Positions 1 through 14,500 of a stretch of 64,000 nt of DNA are shown in pieces (position 1 is the stretch's first letter; the number at the start of each line of letters is the position of its first letter). The stretch is taken from assembly GCA_026413225.1 (NCBI GenBank), contig CM048552.1:129965053-130029052 (forward strand), in the 5' to 3' direction. The position numbers and the translations under genes are program-made. This DNA is from Otis tarda. Taxonomy: Eukaryota > Chordata > Aves > Otidiformes > Otididae. The notes below the pieces were generated by a model. That model had not been told where the DNA came from, made no database searches, and worked only from the letters and a program-made list of their open reading frames with translations.

Positions 1-3000
1 ACCCTTCCCAAAAGGCAGTTTCTCCCTATGAAAAGACAACTGTCCCCTGAAAGGATTAAAAGGTCACACGGCTTGATCCCAAATTTCTCTGGTAATACTT
101 CATGGTCTGTGCTATATATGAAATTAGAGACCTCTGTGGAGTCCTTAGGATGTGACTACTTACCAAATTTTCCTCCCCTCATTTTGGTAGCTCAGCTTTT
201 TGTTCACATTTCAGTTTTGGATAAAAGTCTCACCTCCATAGGCAGGGAGGATTCCTTTTGTTGCCCAGCAAACTATGTTAACTCATCACAGCACAGCAGT
301 AAAATACCTGGAAGAGCCCAGGCACACATCTGAGGGGGGTCACACCAAACCCCTGCCCTGTCTGATTCTCTGCTATCAACTGTGACTTCAACAAGTACGT
401 GGGAAAGAACCAAGATCCTCCCTTTTTAAAGCAGCCTGAAGTTCCCTGATCTACAGAGGAAGCACTGCCTGGTACAGCAAAGCTCATGCTCAGAAACACG
501 TCTGCAAGGACAAGCGAACAGAGCTGTTTCAGGCTACATAGGTGTGATTGACCTCTATTTGCAGAAAGGGTGCAAACAAAACCTCTGGCAAGGAAAAGCT
601 GGGGGATCCAGGAATTTAAAGATTTTTTGGCTTTTTTGTTTTTAAATGACTGTGGTAAACAAAAGCGAGAAGACGGCTGCAAGACGGTTTTCACATTTAC
701 AAAACCTAGCAAGAAATTAATTTTTTAAATGCTTAACTGGACTAAGCGAGAAGAAAATGGTTCATTATCTCAACACAGTTATTCCTGTGCCTGAGCACGT
801 GAAGGCAGGAACACTCAAAGGGAAAATCCCACATGGCAGCACTGACCAGGCTGCAGGCCCACAGCAAGTCTCACATGCATTTCAAATTCTAGAAACAGCT
901 TTGTTACAATAAATTAGGGCCTCTGCAGCACACTGTGGTATTTTTAACCCTATTCTATCATTCTCAAATCATATTTCCCTACAAACAAATCCTGGTATTC
1001 TGTAAAATAAAGTAAATGTGAACTGCAAAGCCATCATCCACTTAGGAAAAGTAGGGTAATTATAACCTGCTCTTTCCAAGTGACTAGCTTTGAATACCAA
1101 CAGGGTTGGGTTATTTTAATGTACTACAGGCCATACTAGTCTCTAGCTTTTTCATTTCAAAGCTAATGCATAAGAATAGTAGGAACCCAGTTACTTTGCT
1201 ACTTGGCCACACTCGAGATATTTTGCATCATCAGTTTAAAAGTTAACAAAAAAATTCATTTTTAACAGTGTCCCAAACTTGCACTGCTACAGTACACGAT
1301 TAAAAATCAAATGTCAAAACAAAATATGAAACTATCCCTTAGAGAAAATTTCTGTCTTTTTTTCTTTTTTTTTTTTTTTGTTTTGGTTATCTAAAAGGTC
1401 TCTCCCAGGTGTGAGCATTTATTCCAGAAAAGAACAAGAACGACATTTTAAATATTCATATTGTTCACATGCAAATAGAAAACTGCATAAGGCATATCCT
1501 GTATAAGAACCAACACGACTCCCCTCAAAATAGCTGGTTCCACACTAAACGTTAATCCAAACAGCAAATCTTGGGTGGTTTGTTTTAATTTTTCTTCCCC
1601 CCCACCCCACCCCAAGAGTACCTTTTTCTCCACACCATCCCATAGCACATACTTGTATCACAGAGACACCGAGAACATGGAGAATGGTCAGAAAACACCA
1701 GCAAGCTCACAGGCTGTATCTTTTAAAGAAACTGAAGAAAAAATAATGCCATGAGGTCAAGCACCTCTATTCTGACACCTTTTGACTTCCAGTTTCTGTG
1801 AATTCAACTCAATTTGTCATTAAGAACATAAACTACACAGATGCGAATTAAGACACAGTTATCCATTATGCCATCCACAGACTTGACTTCACTCATTAAC
1901 TGAATGAAATTGTATCTACAGGGAAGTGCCCAAGGTGATCTTTTTGCACGTTTTACCTAACTGTTCAACCGTTTATCAAGAAACAAAAAGTTTGAGATTA
2001 TTAATATATTTGAGCACTGACTACTGTGTATCAAGCACCTTGATAAAATGCTTTCATATGCCATTAAAGATCTAGAAACGTCAGCTCTCTTGCTGTAAAA
2101 CACCTTTAGCAAGCTGGCATTCTCCAGGCCGGAGTGACAGCACAGAGTTATCAGCAAGACAAAATGTATTTAAGTATACCAGAACAAAGCACAACTGCAT
2201 CCTCTTCATCCATCACAAACAGCTATCTGCAAAATATTCGGTAAAGCTGCTGAACTTGTACATTGTAATGCACAGGACACAGCCAATTTGCTTAGTGCAT
2301 AATGTAGCAGGCAGTTTCCAAGCATAATGCATCATACCGACAATGGACACCCATATTTGAAAATAAAGGAGGAAAGAACATTGTTTATCTAGTGGTAAAA
2401 CCTAACCTTTAGTCCACCATCATCTAGAGACAGGAACTGCCACACAGGCATGACAAACACGCAACAAATGAAGGAACCCAGTTCCTTTACCTGAATGCAA
2501 AACTAGCCATGCCTTACGTGTTGGTCCTCCACAGCCCCAAGGATTGTATCAAGTATTCTCATGTCTATAAAGAGATTTATTACCATAAGAATAGAGAGCA
2601 AAGCGAAACAGGCAAGGGAGTTGCTCACTGAAAGCAGAGGGGAAGCCACGCACACCAGTGATGATCCCAAGTCTGCTAGGATCGCTCCTACATGTTAACG
2701 ACTTACATCGCAGAACAGTGCAAGTTGGCATCAGTTTCCATAACCACAAGAAAATTTTAAGGAAGCTGTCCTTTGAAAGCTTTCCAATACTAAAACACAG
2801 ATCAACATGTGACCTTGAAAACTGGCAGAATTGAAGCTTTCTTCTGAAAAGTCTTACATCAGCTTATTTAAAGACCCCGGCTCATTTACTAATTTCAAGA
2901 AAAGAACTCACAGTGACAGATCAAGAAAGAAAATAATCTTACAACTTTCACATCCTGCCTTCCAGCTACGTGCTAGTAGAAGCAAAGTGACATGCCTGTT

Positions 3001-5017
3001 ACTTTTGAACTTGGAGACAGAGGGGAATAGTTTGGGGCAAAGACATAAGAAATTATCCAAGTCACCAAATGGAGAAGAGTTTTCAGATTGCGGTAACAGG
3101 TTTTCTGAATGGCTGATGCTCTTTGACAAAATACAGCAGGCATTCTTTACTAAACTAACTTAATTTTACTCTTACTGCCAGAGGAGGTGGTACAAAAGCT
3201 TAAAGTAAAGACAGCCTTAGAGTTAGATGATTAATAGAAACTAATGCGACCAAAACTGTTTAATTTTTTCCTATTAGGCATGCCTGACACATTTTGTATG
3301 CCTGACTACATTTTAAAACTATCTACTACAAGATTTGTTTCCACAGAAAGTAACAAATTTAAGTACTGAATGAATCTACAACAGTCTAAAAGAGATATTA
3401 ATGCATAATGACAAACCAATCCCTTATTACAAATTGTTCTTCTACATAAGCCTGTGTCCTAGAGCCATAAATCTTCATTATACTGCTGCTGCTGCTGCAA
3501 CTACTTACTTCACATTCTACAGACAGCTACTGACAAATATTATGCAGTACATGCTGGCAAATTTTGCGATCTTGAGCTACTGAATTAACCACTCAGCTCC
3601 TGCGAACATCTTGTCATGGCAAACGGTAAGCAGCGAGAAAGCACAACACACAGATTTCTTCTCATCTGAAGTTTTAAAAATAAATTCTTCATCGGAAAGA
3701 AACTTAGATCTCAGTTATAGCATAATTCTGACCAACTGGAGCCTCACTTATTACTTAATGAGAAAGTTAATGAGTCAGGAAATCTGTGTCTCCAGGCATT
3801 CTCCTGCTCTGGAATCATCTGGTAACAAACTTTAGTTTTCATTCTCTTGAATAAGTTATAAACACGTATAAAACTTTATGGAAAGTTGAAGAAATTTCAG
3901 GGTAGAAGGCTTGAGTGTTATAAAATAACAGACTTTTCAAATGTCATGAATAATCCAGGAAATTTTAATTTTAGGGAGATTTATATAGCAGAAAAAAACA
4001 AACCCAAACCAAAGAAAACAAAGTATGGTGACAAACTGTGCTGACATACCCAGTCTGATACCAGAGTTTCAGAAATCCCCAATAACTCACTTCTGGCTCT
4101 AAACTGCTGTAGGAGCTTCTGCTGTTTCAGTGTCAGGAAATAAAAAACTCCAGGAAGCAAGGATGCATTAGAGGCAATCCTTAATAATACTGAACATTAA
4201 AGGAAATGTCATACTCTGCAGAAATATTATGGAGCGGCTAAAACTGGAGGGTTCATCTCTATTCACTTTGGAGGAAGCATCAGCACTGCCAAAGTAGGTA
4301 GCTCAGTCCCCACCTTCAGCATCTCACTGAGTTTGGTCCCTCTAAATCCTGTATTTCTGCAAACCAGCACTCTGAAGTGCTGTGAAGCTGCGCTCCTACT
4401 ACAGTAACAGTGATGATTCAAGGGCTTAAATACTCCCTTCTGTTACTTGCATTGATATATTAAAGCAATAATTTATTAGATCACTAAATTAAGTCTTGAT
4501 CAACAGTAAGGGCTACAAAAACAAAGAAAAAAACCCCATACACTCAAATAGCAAAATGGTTAGTAAAACCACAATGGTCTAGTTAAATTTAAGCAAAGTT
4601 GGAAACACACAGCATGCAGATGGTACCAAAATTCAGCTGTTAGGTTTTGCTAATGCTAACAACTTTTCTGCTTATAAACCCATGTGTTCCCTCAAAACCA
4701 AGAATTTGAAGAACATGAATGAAACTCATTTTTTGAAATCTTACTTCGTATTTTCAAATGGCAAAGTTCTCAGTCACCAAATAAGTTTAATTTATACTTA
4801 TTTCAACTTAATGCTCTTAAACTACAAGCATTTCTGAATTCCTCTATGAAAGTGAGAAAAAAGAGAATTTGGGGTTCTTGCACAAACTCTCTTTTAAGCC
4901 ATTACTCAGAAACAGCTGTTTCTAGGTAAGAGGCCTGAACTTTTCTTACCTCAACATTCTGAGAAAGAGCAATGACTGCTAGTTAAAAAGAGAGAGTAAA
5001 ATAAGAGTCACTAGGTT

Positions 5018-5056
5018 AACTTAATTTTCTCAGACTACAAAAGAGAAAATTAAGTT
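5018..5056. repeat. 14-bp perfect inverted repeat
   Basis: Arm AACTTAATTTTCTC at 5018-5031 and its exact complement at 5043-5056, with an 11-base spacer. It lies in the flank downstream of PDK3, about 200 bp from a CR1 tail. Confidence 0.9.
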
Positions 5057-5252
5057 TTATCCCAAAATACTTTAAGGAACATATTTGCACCTACACCTCC
5101 TCCCTTCCCTGCCTCGTCCCCACCTCACCCCCATATTTTTCCTATGAATATATTTGCAGAAGTGGGGGACCTAGAGTAATTTCTGTAGTGACTAGTTTTT
5201 CAAGAAGCCAGTCTCCCATAAATGATTTTGCAGTTCCATTATTTTCATTACG

Positions 5253-5384
5253 TTCAAGGCCAGGTTGGACGAGGCTCTGAGCAACCTGATCTAGTCGAAG
5301 ACGTCCCTGCTCCTTGCAGGGGGGTTGGACTAGATGACCTTTGAAGGTCCCTTCCAACCCTAACCATTCTATGATTCTATGATT
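5253..5384 (+). mobile_element. CR1 LINE 3' fragment
   Basis: Short 5'-truncated CR1 tail: the GGCCAGGTTGGACGAGGCTC block, the CTCCTTGCAGGGGGGTTGGA block and GGTCCCTTCCAACCC, ending in the repeated ATTCTATG signature. Non-coding 3' end only; plus orientation. Confidence 0.93.
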
Positions 5385-8300
5385 ATTTTGTAGAAAGAGA
5401 CACCTTCAGATTTACAATTAGCAAAAATTTTCTTCTGTTTCAGTTTTTCTGCTCAAATCAAGTACAATTTTGCTTTCCATACCACCACTGTCTTCGTAAA
5501 TATTTTGGTATCAGCTCCTTGGCATAATAGCAAATTCAAGAATTGTGAAGTTCAGCTATGTTAGCATGTGATTTTATCTTTTTAAAAACAAGTCAAGACT
5601 TGTGCCACAAGAATCTCTGAAAGGTAACTTCAGAATGAAAACAAGAGGGTTTTTTTTTGTGAAGATAAGCATTTCATAAAGACTAACACCTGACAGGAAT
5701 AAAAGATATTTATGAAAGACTAAAACTTTGAAAGTCTTAAAATCTACCTGGAAATCTGACACAAACCAGATCAGAGTAAATGTACCTGAAAATTCAGAGT
5801 AATACAATATGGAAGCAATTGCATTTATATCTCATTCTAGAATCAACTTAAAAATACATGATGCTTGATATATTAACAATAAATCTTGGGGGAAGAGGGA
5901 GATGGGACACAGAAACACTCAAATGTATGTTTCCATAGAACATTTCCAATGTCTTTGTGACAAAACAAGCAAGAAACACTTTTACCTCTGACGTAATTAC
6001 TCTGAGCTCTCAATAGCAGCTCTCCGAGGGTGCCTCTCTGTAGGCATGTGTGAAGTTGACCTTGGGCTGCCAAATCACAAACTAAGCTCCATAGTGTGTG
6101 AAACTGAATCAGTTCCTTAAAAATGTCATTATGTAGGTTTTACATATTTTTATTTGTCAGCAATGGAAAGAAAAAAGGAAAATAAGAGTATACACAAATT
6201 ATATACATGGGTATTGGACTAGTAACCATTCCAACACAAGTGACAGAAGACTCAAAATTAAGACATCACCAAGTAGTCTCATGAAAAATTAGCTTCCCAT
6301 TCCTCCACTACAGGTTCAGTTGATTCAAATGATGCCACCTCAGAGAAAAGGCAACACAGTTCCCTCTTGGGAAAAGTGCCGCCTCTTTCCCTCTTAGATG
6401 CCAGGTGCAACACAGGCCAGCTCACCAGTAAGAATTCTGTTCCATAACCGGTGTTGGGAACAGATTTACTTGATTTCCACTCACGTCAGAAACTTGCATC
6501 ATAAAACCCAATACAAGTTTAGCACTCTGCTAACAGTTCATCAGAGATGGCAAGCGTGAAACAGCGAGCAGGTCCCTCAGGTAAGGACAGTCCCTGCGGA
6601 ACAGCTGAGAGCACTGATAGCGCACCACTTGGAAACACGCACTGCCACTGCCTGGCATGATCTACAGAGGGTATCAGTTACACAGGACTGTCAACCTGGC
6701 ACCTCTCGGCAGTATTCAGTTCAAAGGAAAAATTTTAATAAGGTAATTAATACTTGTTTGACAATGTCAGAATTATCACAAACACATCAATCCCACTGAT
6801 ACTACATTAAAAAAATCTCTAGATTTAAGAAACAACCAAGTTCTCTATGCCAGTTTCTGAGACCTTTTAAGGCAACATAATACTGTAATTAAAGCACATG
6901 AACTTTACATTTTCTTGTTTATTTTTAATTAGAAAGCCACTTCAGTTATACAAATCTTCACTGTTTCAAATTAATGTCAACAGCTTAAGTCCTGGTCCTG
7001 AGAACAGATTTAAGTGGGATTACTCTAATACACTTTCCTTGTGCAAGTACTTGCAAGATTCAGCCCTGAAGTCGCTATACAATTTATAACTATGTTCCTC
7101 ATTTGTGAATAAACTCACCTTTGAACTCAGTAATACATCAGTCTGTCATGTGCCATCATATTCTCTTACGTTCCGCAAAGACACGTTTATATTAATTCAT
7201 AGGCAGGTGAGTATGTGAGGAAGAAGGGGTGAAGAGCTATTAGAAACCACAGCATCTATATGGCAACAAGGAAACACGCAAGGAAACGGAACACTGCACA
7301 CTCTGACATAGTTATTCTCAAGAGATAAATATTAACAATAAACATTTAGGCTGTTTTCTACAAAATTATTTATATCAATCAAGACTGCTTTGCACTTTGC
7401 AGCACCTAACACAGAAGGATCTAGAAGTGCTTATTAAAAGTGGGGATGGGGAAATGTCTTCCATGTCACTGAGGTCAAGATTTCACCCTAAATACTAAGT
7501 TTGGGTGGAGGAGAATGGGAGATGGCACTACACTGAAAGATCACTCTTGCTCATTTTTTGGAGAAAGCGAACAGCAATTTCAAAACAAATTCTACATGCC
7601 ACTGAGGACAAAGAGAAGTATGTTATCCAGTTGGAGCAGCAAGTGTAGTTTACATAGCCAAAACGTAGCTTGAGTTTTCCAAGAACATTACAATTAAGAT
7701 CCATATTCTTCAAGGGATCTGCTTTAAACACTGACCGAAAGGTAGCACAAACTGCAGCAGGATGACGACTTTCTCAGTACTACCCTAGGTCATCACAGTC
7801 AAGTACAGAGGCAAAGACTGCACATTTCAGTTGCAAAAGAAGCATTTCAGTAACTTGTGAATATTTCTTACCACATGCTGACTCTGAAAGACCCCTTGTT
7901 AGCTTGAAAACAAAGTCTAGGAAAGCAGGGAGCACAAATATGTATATGATTTGGAGGGACTTCAGTATCTATTAATATTAAACTAGGCAGAAGATTAATA
8001 GATTACATTCAAGACACATACATCAGAAAAATGCACACTGGACAAAAAAGTTAAACTATTTGTTATACTACTACACATAGAAGTTGTTTGTAAATTCTCA
8101 GGAAGAACTGAGGAGCAAACATCTCTTGCTCAGTTTCTGTTTATCACTAAACACAACAGATATGAAGCATTTTCACTGAAAACATTTTTCCCTGTTTATG
8201 TGTCCTGTAACTCAAGACAAGCAGGTTGCAAAACATTAGCAGGCCATACATCTGAAATCCACAAAAAAGAAATATACTTTTATATCATCAGAAAGTTTGA

Positions 8301-10127
8301 CATTAACAGCCCCAAGATACTAAAATGAATAGTTGTAACACACTCCAATCAAAGACAGAAGTAACTGAAAAAAAGATCAGTACCTGCAGTTAAACAAGCC
8401 ATACTGAAAACCCATCCACCCTCATTTTTCATGCATACCCATTGAAAAGCTCTCTTCTCATCACAGGTCTGCTGCTGCTGTTTCCTAAGATAGTTTTCAG
8501 ACTAATAATACACCTATGTAGAAACATGGCACAAGGACTATCGGTGAAGAACAATTTATGGCATACCTGGGATCTCCACTAAAGCACAGGCTGGGCTGCC
8601 TAGACAAGGCTGGAGAGGAGAAAAGTTGCTTCTTGCTCATATTCACCGTAGTGCCCACAAACAGACCTTGGGAAATGGAAAGAAAATGCACTTCTTGTGC
8701 TCTACCTTCCTGCTTTGAGCTGTTTGTACATGCTCAGGGTTCTTGGAAATAGGTGCCATTTCAGGGGACTGCAGCTTTCAAGTACTAGAGTACTTCAGTC
8801 CTGAAAGTCAGACAGTTGTTTTCATGAATAAAGTAGTGAAGTGACTAATATACTATAATACTCTCCGTGGTATCTTCAGCTTTCGTTCATTGGCTTCCAT
8901 GGTTTATATTCACTTCATGAAAACAAGTTCAATATGCCTGCATCCCTTTCTTTTCTTTCTGTTCCCTTTCCCCTTCACGTACAAGGAGACAGCCAAAAAG
9001 AAGCACCAGGTCAGGATTAACTACTTCAAAATACGATTTCTAACAAAAGCAGAAACTCGGCTTCTTACACAACCTGTCTTATTCCTTGGAATGTTTTTGG
9101 TGATGTTCTAGGAAAAAATGACCACACACAACCGGGAAAATATTAGTTTCATCACAAATTTCTATTTTTACGCAAGCCCTCCTCTGCAATTACTAGAAGA
9201 CACACAGAACTACACAACTTGAAATGTATTTTAAAAACAGTAAGAAGTTACGTGTGAGGGCAGAACTGACTAAATTTTAGTAATGTGACTTCCAGCTGGT
9301 GTTTCAGTCAACTTATTACTTTGATTTCATGCAGGCAGCATAGCTGTATCGCTTGAATAGCAATTTGCATTCTCTGCAATGCCTGAAGTCATGGGAAATT
9401 GCTCTTGGAGGTCACACATGTTACACCTTCACCATGCCACGTAAAGACCCCTAGGGTCAAATGAGTATCATTCAGGAACAGAAGACGACAGCCCCATCAG
9501 CACGCTCCCTCTTCCTACCTGCTGGCACAGGGTGCTCAGAAGGGCACTGCTTATGAGCTAACAAATCAGACAGCCTTCAGCAGCTGTCCTGGTATCTTCG
9601 CCTCTGAACAGTATGGCAGTACTCTACAGGGACATGTATGAGAGTGCGCTAAAACAACCTGGTGCTTCAGTGTGACTTAACTGTATACAGCATAAATAAG
9701 CCCACAGAACCCCAAGCCCTGCAAACTCATGAACTATTCATGTACAAATTCCTGAACAGGCTGCAACAGGTAAGGGTTTGTAAGGTAAGGACTCTGATTC
9801 TTCAGAAATGAGGCTGTATGAAGCTTATTGCTCAAAGCACTTTGTAATCCTTTGATGAAATGTGCTATATAAGTGCAAAGTACTATCGTTAAGTCACACT
9901 AAGATTTTTTTAAAAAATATCTAGGAATTTCTTAGCATTTCCCTGTTTACCTAACAGATCAGTTCTTTATAAAAATAAATATAGGGAGGACAAAAGGGAT
10001 CATTCTCTCCCCAATCTTAGTAAACAAGTTTAATTTTTCCATGCTAAAATCTGCAATATCTTTCAAAAAATATCAAAACACCTAAGAGAAACTGAAGGTG
10101 CATCAGAGTTGCTTGCAACTCATCTAC

Positions 10128-11413
10128 TTTATTCCCATGGCTAGGATCTCACCAGAACTTCTAAACCTCCCTAATTTTTCTGAAAGGCCATAGTATCAGA
10201 AACAGTATTTGGCAAAGACTTGGTGAAGAACAGTTTCCTAGTATTCAGCAGTAACCCTTACAATAAATTTAAGGGAAAAATACTTAGCTTTTTTCAGTTT
10301 AATTTTTTTTTTCTTAAATCAGGTACCAGATATATTTAATCCCTCCCATTTCTATGATATTTCCAGTTTCTTGTATTTAGACCAAAGACACTTTCCAAAA
10401 GCTGGTGTACAACATCTTTATATACACTACAAATTCAGATTACCAGACTATAGTCAGACACTGAATATATAAATAACTTTGCAAACTATTTACAGGTTTT
10501 AAACTAATCAGGTTCCAAGCAACCAACACTCTTAAGGCAAATTCATTTGTATGACTGGCTGTCTGGCCTTTCAGTATTTCTCTCTCCTCCCTAGCCCCCT
10601 AAAAATTACAGGCAATAAACATGAGATTGAATTACCCCCTACCCCTGTATTGACAGAATTTCTTGTTTGGAGAAATTATCTAACTACTTAGGATTTTTCC
10701 TCAAAACAAGGAAAAATGTACAGAAACACGTTTCTGTGTTTGTGTCAAGAAAATCATTAAGGTGCATACCAAGAAGTAGAAATCCCAATGTCTTACAACA
10801 ACATAATTTTTGTATGCACTTGACAAATGGATTTGGGAATTTGGGAAAGCATCAGTTTAAAGCTGCACAACCCTTTTTAGTACTATGCATTTATAAGCTC
10901 ATTAGATATAAAATCTGAAGAGCTCAAAGGGATTTTCTGTAAGAGGTGGCACTGTGCAATACAAAATGCAGCAAAGAGTGGGTTTTCAAAGCGTATGTTT
11001 AACTACATTAGAATTTTTGTCTTATACCATATTGCTGTGCAAGACACTATTCACCATTTAAACGGATTCTGCACATCTTGCCAATCCTTATATTGGAATA
11101 AGAATTGGCCATTTCAAAGAGCATCTTTTTCTTATTGTATTCTTAAGTGCAATCACAGTGCAATCCCTTTTGTCGATGCATGACTGAAGCAACCAAGCAT
11201 ATTCTGGTGAAGTAGACAGGATTCACATACCAAACGTGCTTAGTGCCTTCCTTTAAGTCCCAATCATCACTTTGTTCTTGCTATTTTTCAATGCCCTGAT
11301 TAGGTCTTTGTTTGGAAGTAATTAGCTATTGTGGTTTGAAGGATTTTGGAACAAAGCAGAGACTTTATACTGAACGCAGAGGTCATCTCCAACAGAGACA
11401 AAAAGGTAGTGAA
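10128..11413 (-). other. PDK3: Probable PDK3 3' UTR with candidate poly(A) signals
   Basis: Sequence just past the stop codon, AT-rich and with no supported coding exon. Reading the minus strand, the first canonical-type hexamers after the stop are ATTAAA at 10340-10335 and 10303-10298, then AATAAA at 10133-10128. The true cleavage site cannot be told from sequence; further AATAAA hexamers occur lower down, for example at 1423-1418, so a much longer 3' UTR is possible. Confidence 0.4.
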
Positions 11414-11557
11414 TTATCGATTAGCTTTATATTTAGAAGCATCCCTCGGTTCACTGCTAGGATTGCTCCAGTCATCTGCTTCAGGTGTGGTCTTGTAGTG
11501 TCGCCATGCTGACTTATTAAAAACGGGAAGTCTTTCAAATGATTCACTTGAAAGGGC
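11414..11557 (-). CDS. PDK3: PDK3 terminal coding exon 11 with stop
   Basis: 144 nt including the TAA stop at 11416-11414; residues 360-406, starting [20 protein letters not shown]. It carries the C-terminal tail with Asp388-Trp389, the DW motif that supports the cross-tail dimer and lipoyl-domain activation. The last residues read KYKANR. Human short PDK3 ends in Lys-Gln at the same length. No GT donor is visible near the stop that could give the longer human-type tail. Confidence 0.95.
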   Translation of the reverse strand, partial: ALSSESFERLPVFNKSAWRHYKTTPEADDWSNPSSEPRDASKYKANR

Positions 11558-14500
11558 CTATGGAAAAACAAAAGGAATGGTAAGATATAATTAGAGATAT
11601 CAAGAGCAAGATGGTACTCTGGGGAATTCTACAGTTACAACTTCTGTATCGAACAAGTGTCTCAATTACTCAAGCGTTACACGTCACAACACTATTTTGA
11701 AAATACTTTGGCTGTGACTAATCATTCTAGTCATCAACGTACTAGTCATAGTAAAAATTAAAAGTAAATAATAACACTTTAAAGTATTTCCCTTCTTTCC
11801 AGGGAGCAGTGTCTACAAAGACAGCAAGAAGAATAGTTTTGGTGAAAAACATATTAGCAAGATTTGTTACTGACATGGGGCTGACAGCTACTTAAACATT
11901 TCACTTCTCCAACAAACTCTGACTGTCAGCACAATGATCTGTGAGGACTGATCTACTTCAGTCCATTAGCGTGCTTTCTTCCTCTGAGAAAGACCATATG
12001 TTTTTCTTCCACACATACATGCAGTTAGCACAACTCAGTCACTATGTACAGCAAGGCAAAGTGACAATGCTAAGTCAATGATCTGGACATGAGCTATACG
12101 CTGTATTCTTTTAAATTCCCTGATGAAATTCAAGCAGCCAGTTTCAATCTTAAGCCCCGAGTAGCCTGGGATCTCCCAAAAAAATTACAATGGGATCAAT
12201 ACAGTCTATTGCACAAAACTGCATAGAAAAAAAACAGTATAGTCAGGAGTCAGTCAACAGTCTTCTCAGGTTTATTTTACTCAAAACTTTCAGGATCAAA
12301 AAGTATTAACCAAAATCATCTCTCATCACCGTTCTTTGAAAACTCAGCACTTATGACAGATTAACAAAATGCAAAGAATCAACACAAGGGACTGGGGGGG
12401 AAAAACCTGATAGCAAACTAACTAGTATTAGTACCAGGTTAACATTTATAACCTCTGCTTTTAGGATTCTGTGTAACTGATTTAGATAAAATATAATGAA
12501 GACAGCAATTACAGATTTGAAAACAAGTTGAAAAGTGAAAATAGAGAACACCCACTTATTCAACTAGCTATAAACTATCAAATTGCACTGCACTACTAGT
12601 TTATTAAAAGGTCAAATTCATACCTTCAAATAAATTACAGCATCTGAACCAACGCCTTCCATTGAGTAAAGTTTAAGGTCACCTTGAAAGTACCTAGCGT
12701 ACAGACGAGAAATTGGCAAGCCATAGCCAAACCCAGCCTACAAAACCAAGAAAACAAAAGGAAAAACACGGTGGAAAGTTAAAACAAAATGCAACAAATC
12801 ACTTCCATAATTTATAAAACAGCAGATACATATATATTAGATCTGCCTCAAATGACTCTTCAAGCTTTCCTTTAGGGAAAAGGGAAAAGTATCAGAGTCC
12901 TTTGTTAGGACTACCTTGGCCATTTTGCATTTTCTCAAAGAGGCAGGCAGGTGTAACATACAGTACACTCTACCTCCAATCACCAAAGTAAACCAATACC
13001 CCCAAGCCTGGGATTATTCTTCTCAAACATTTCCACACTTAGGAGATTACACAAGAAAGTCAGAGATAACTCTGTTTACTTCATCTAGGTCACGCTATTA
13101 AGTGATTGCTGATGCCATACTGCAACAGAGATCAGAACACCACATACAAAGCAAAACATGGCAAATAATTCTAGTGCTTGATTATTCACCTGATCTACAG
13201 GCCCTGAATTTTTCAGGACTATCCAGAGCAATAAAGGAAGGATTCCAGACATACAAGCATTTGAAAAGAATGATATACAAGGTAATGGAGTAATAAAACT
13301 TTTCCATAAGGGTGGATTACAGGAAGCATTAGACACCTAAAGTTTGCAGAAAAACAATAAACTCACTCCCCTGTAATATTTCTACAAAGGCAACCTGACA
13401 GATACTGAGAATCGTGTTCCCAAATCTTAGAAACAAACCACAAAACGATACAAAGAGAAGGCTAAGATGCAGGACTTGCAAGCATTATACACAGCTAATA
13501 TACGGTATCACTTTATAAGGAATCCCTTGAGGGAGTGGTGAACATTAAAGAACTCTGTGCTATAGCATACATCACAAATTCTCTTGCTGTCATCTACTAC
13601 TCTACAATATCTTTTGACCTCTTTGACTTGTTTTTACAAAAGTCTAAATTTAGTGATCTTAAATTGGTTACAGTTGCTTACACCGATGACTGTAACAGTT
13701 CTCAGCAAAATGATGCTAAAGATGCCCTTTTCTACTTACACTGCTTGTCATAGTTATTAGTGCCCGTTTCCACAGTTAAAACAGTTGCTTAGCTGCACTT
13801 TTTCAAACAACAGTATGCTTTAAAAACCTATTTCTCAGACTTCCATTAGAGATGCATGCATCACTTTCAAACATCTGGTCTTGAAACTAGATGCATTTCT
13901 TTCTTAATCTCTAAAAACTGGAAGTTATTTGACTGTCTTAGAAAGAACTAAAAAAATTCCCAAAGCTGACTGACATCTTTTCTGGAGACCGGTCAATAAA
14001 TACGTTACAGAAATTAAAAAGCACAGCAACTGAAAGGCAAGTTGTAGATAGTACATACCCCCAGGAACAGCTCAAGTAAAGATCAGTATCCAAGCAATCC
14101 TGAAAATACATTCTACTTCCCTCTCTCCAGAATTACATCTCCTTAAAACCCATGCCCAGCTTCTGTTTCCCTCCTGCTCCTTCCAGGAAAATCTTTTTAC
14201 ATTTTGTGCTAGCCTACATAATTATTTCATACTTCCATCTTCCAAAAATTTCCTGTCAGTCTCTTCTCTTCTCCCTGTTTTCAGGGTATTTTCCAAAACC
14301 AGACAACTTATAAGAAATACGAAGACACCAGATCCCAGAGGAGTACCTTGTTAAGGCAAGACCTTGCAAAAGGTCTATTTTGCAGAAGACGAAGAAGTGA
14401 CTACTACATAGGTCTGTGCTTGACCTAGAAGACAGGATACAGTCAGTGATGGCACATCTGCCATGAGAAAAAGCTTTTGAGAGCCAATTTCTCATTAAAT

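Larger units (their letters stand above)
1..10127. other. Gene-free flank downstream of PDK3
   Basis: AT-rich DNA with no exon I can support on either strand. Open frames up to 144 codons (for example 278-712, minus) lack recognisable domains. It holds a CR1 tail (5253-5384), a 14-bp inverted repeat (5018-5056), a (CTG)5 tract near 3484-3498 and T-rich runs around 1355-1386. Mammalian gene order predicts PCYT1B convergent from the left, so plus-strand AATAAA hexamers at 908-913 and 1006-1011 could belong to it, but nothing ties them to that gene. Confidence 0.6.

Noticed and set aside
278-712. 144-codon open frame on the minus strand
   Set aside because: No recognisable domain and no splice or promoter context; similar lengths occur elsewhere by chance.
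1-1700. Possible 3' end of PCYT1B, expected from mammalian gene order
   Set aside because: No coding exon of that gene is visible; poly(A)-type hexamers alone are too common in AT-rich DNA.
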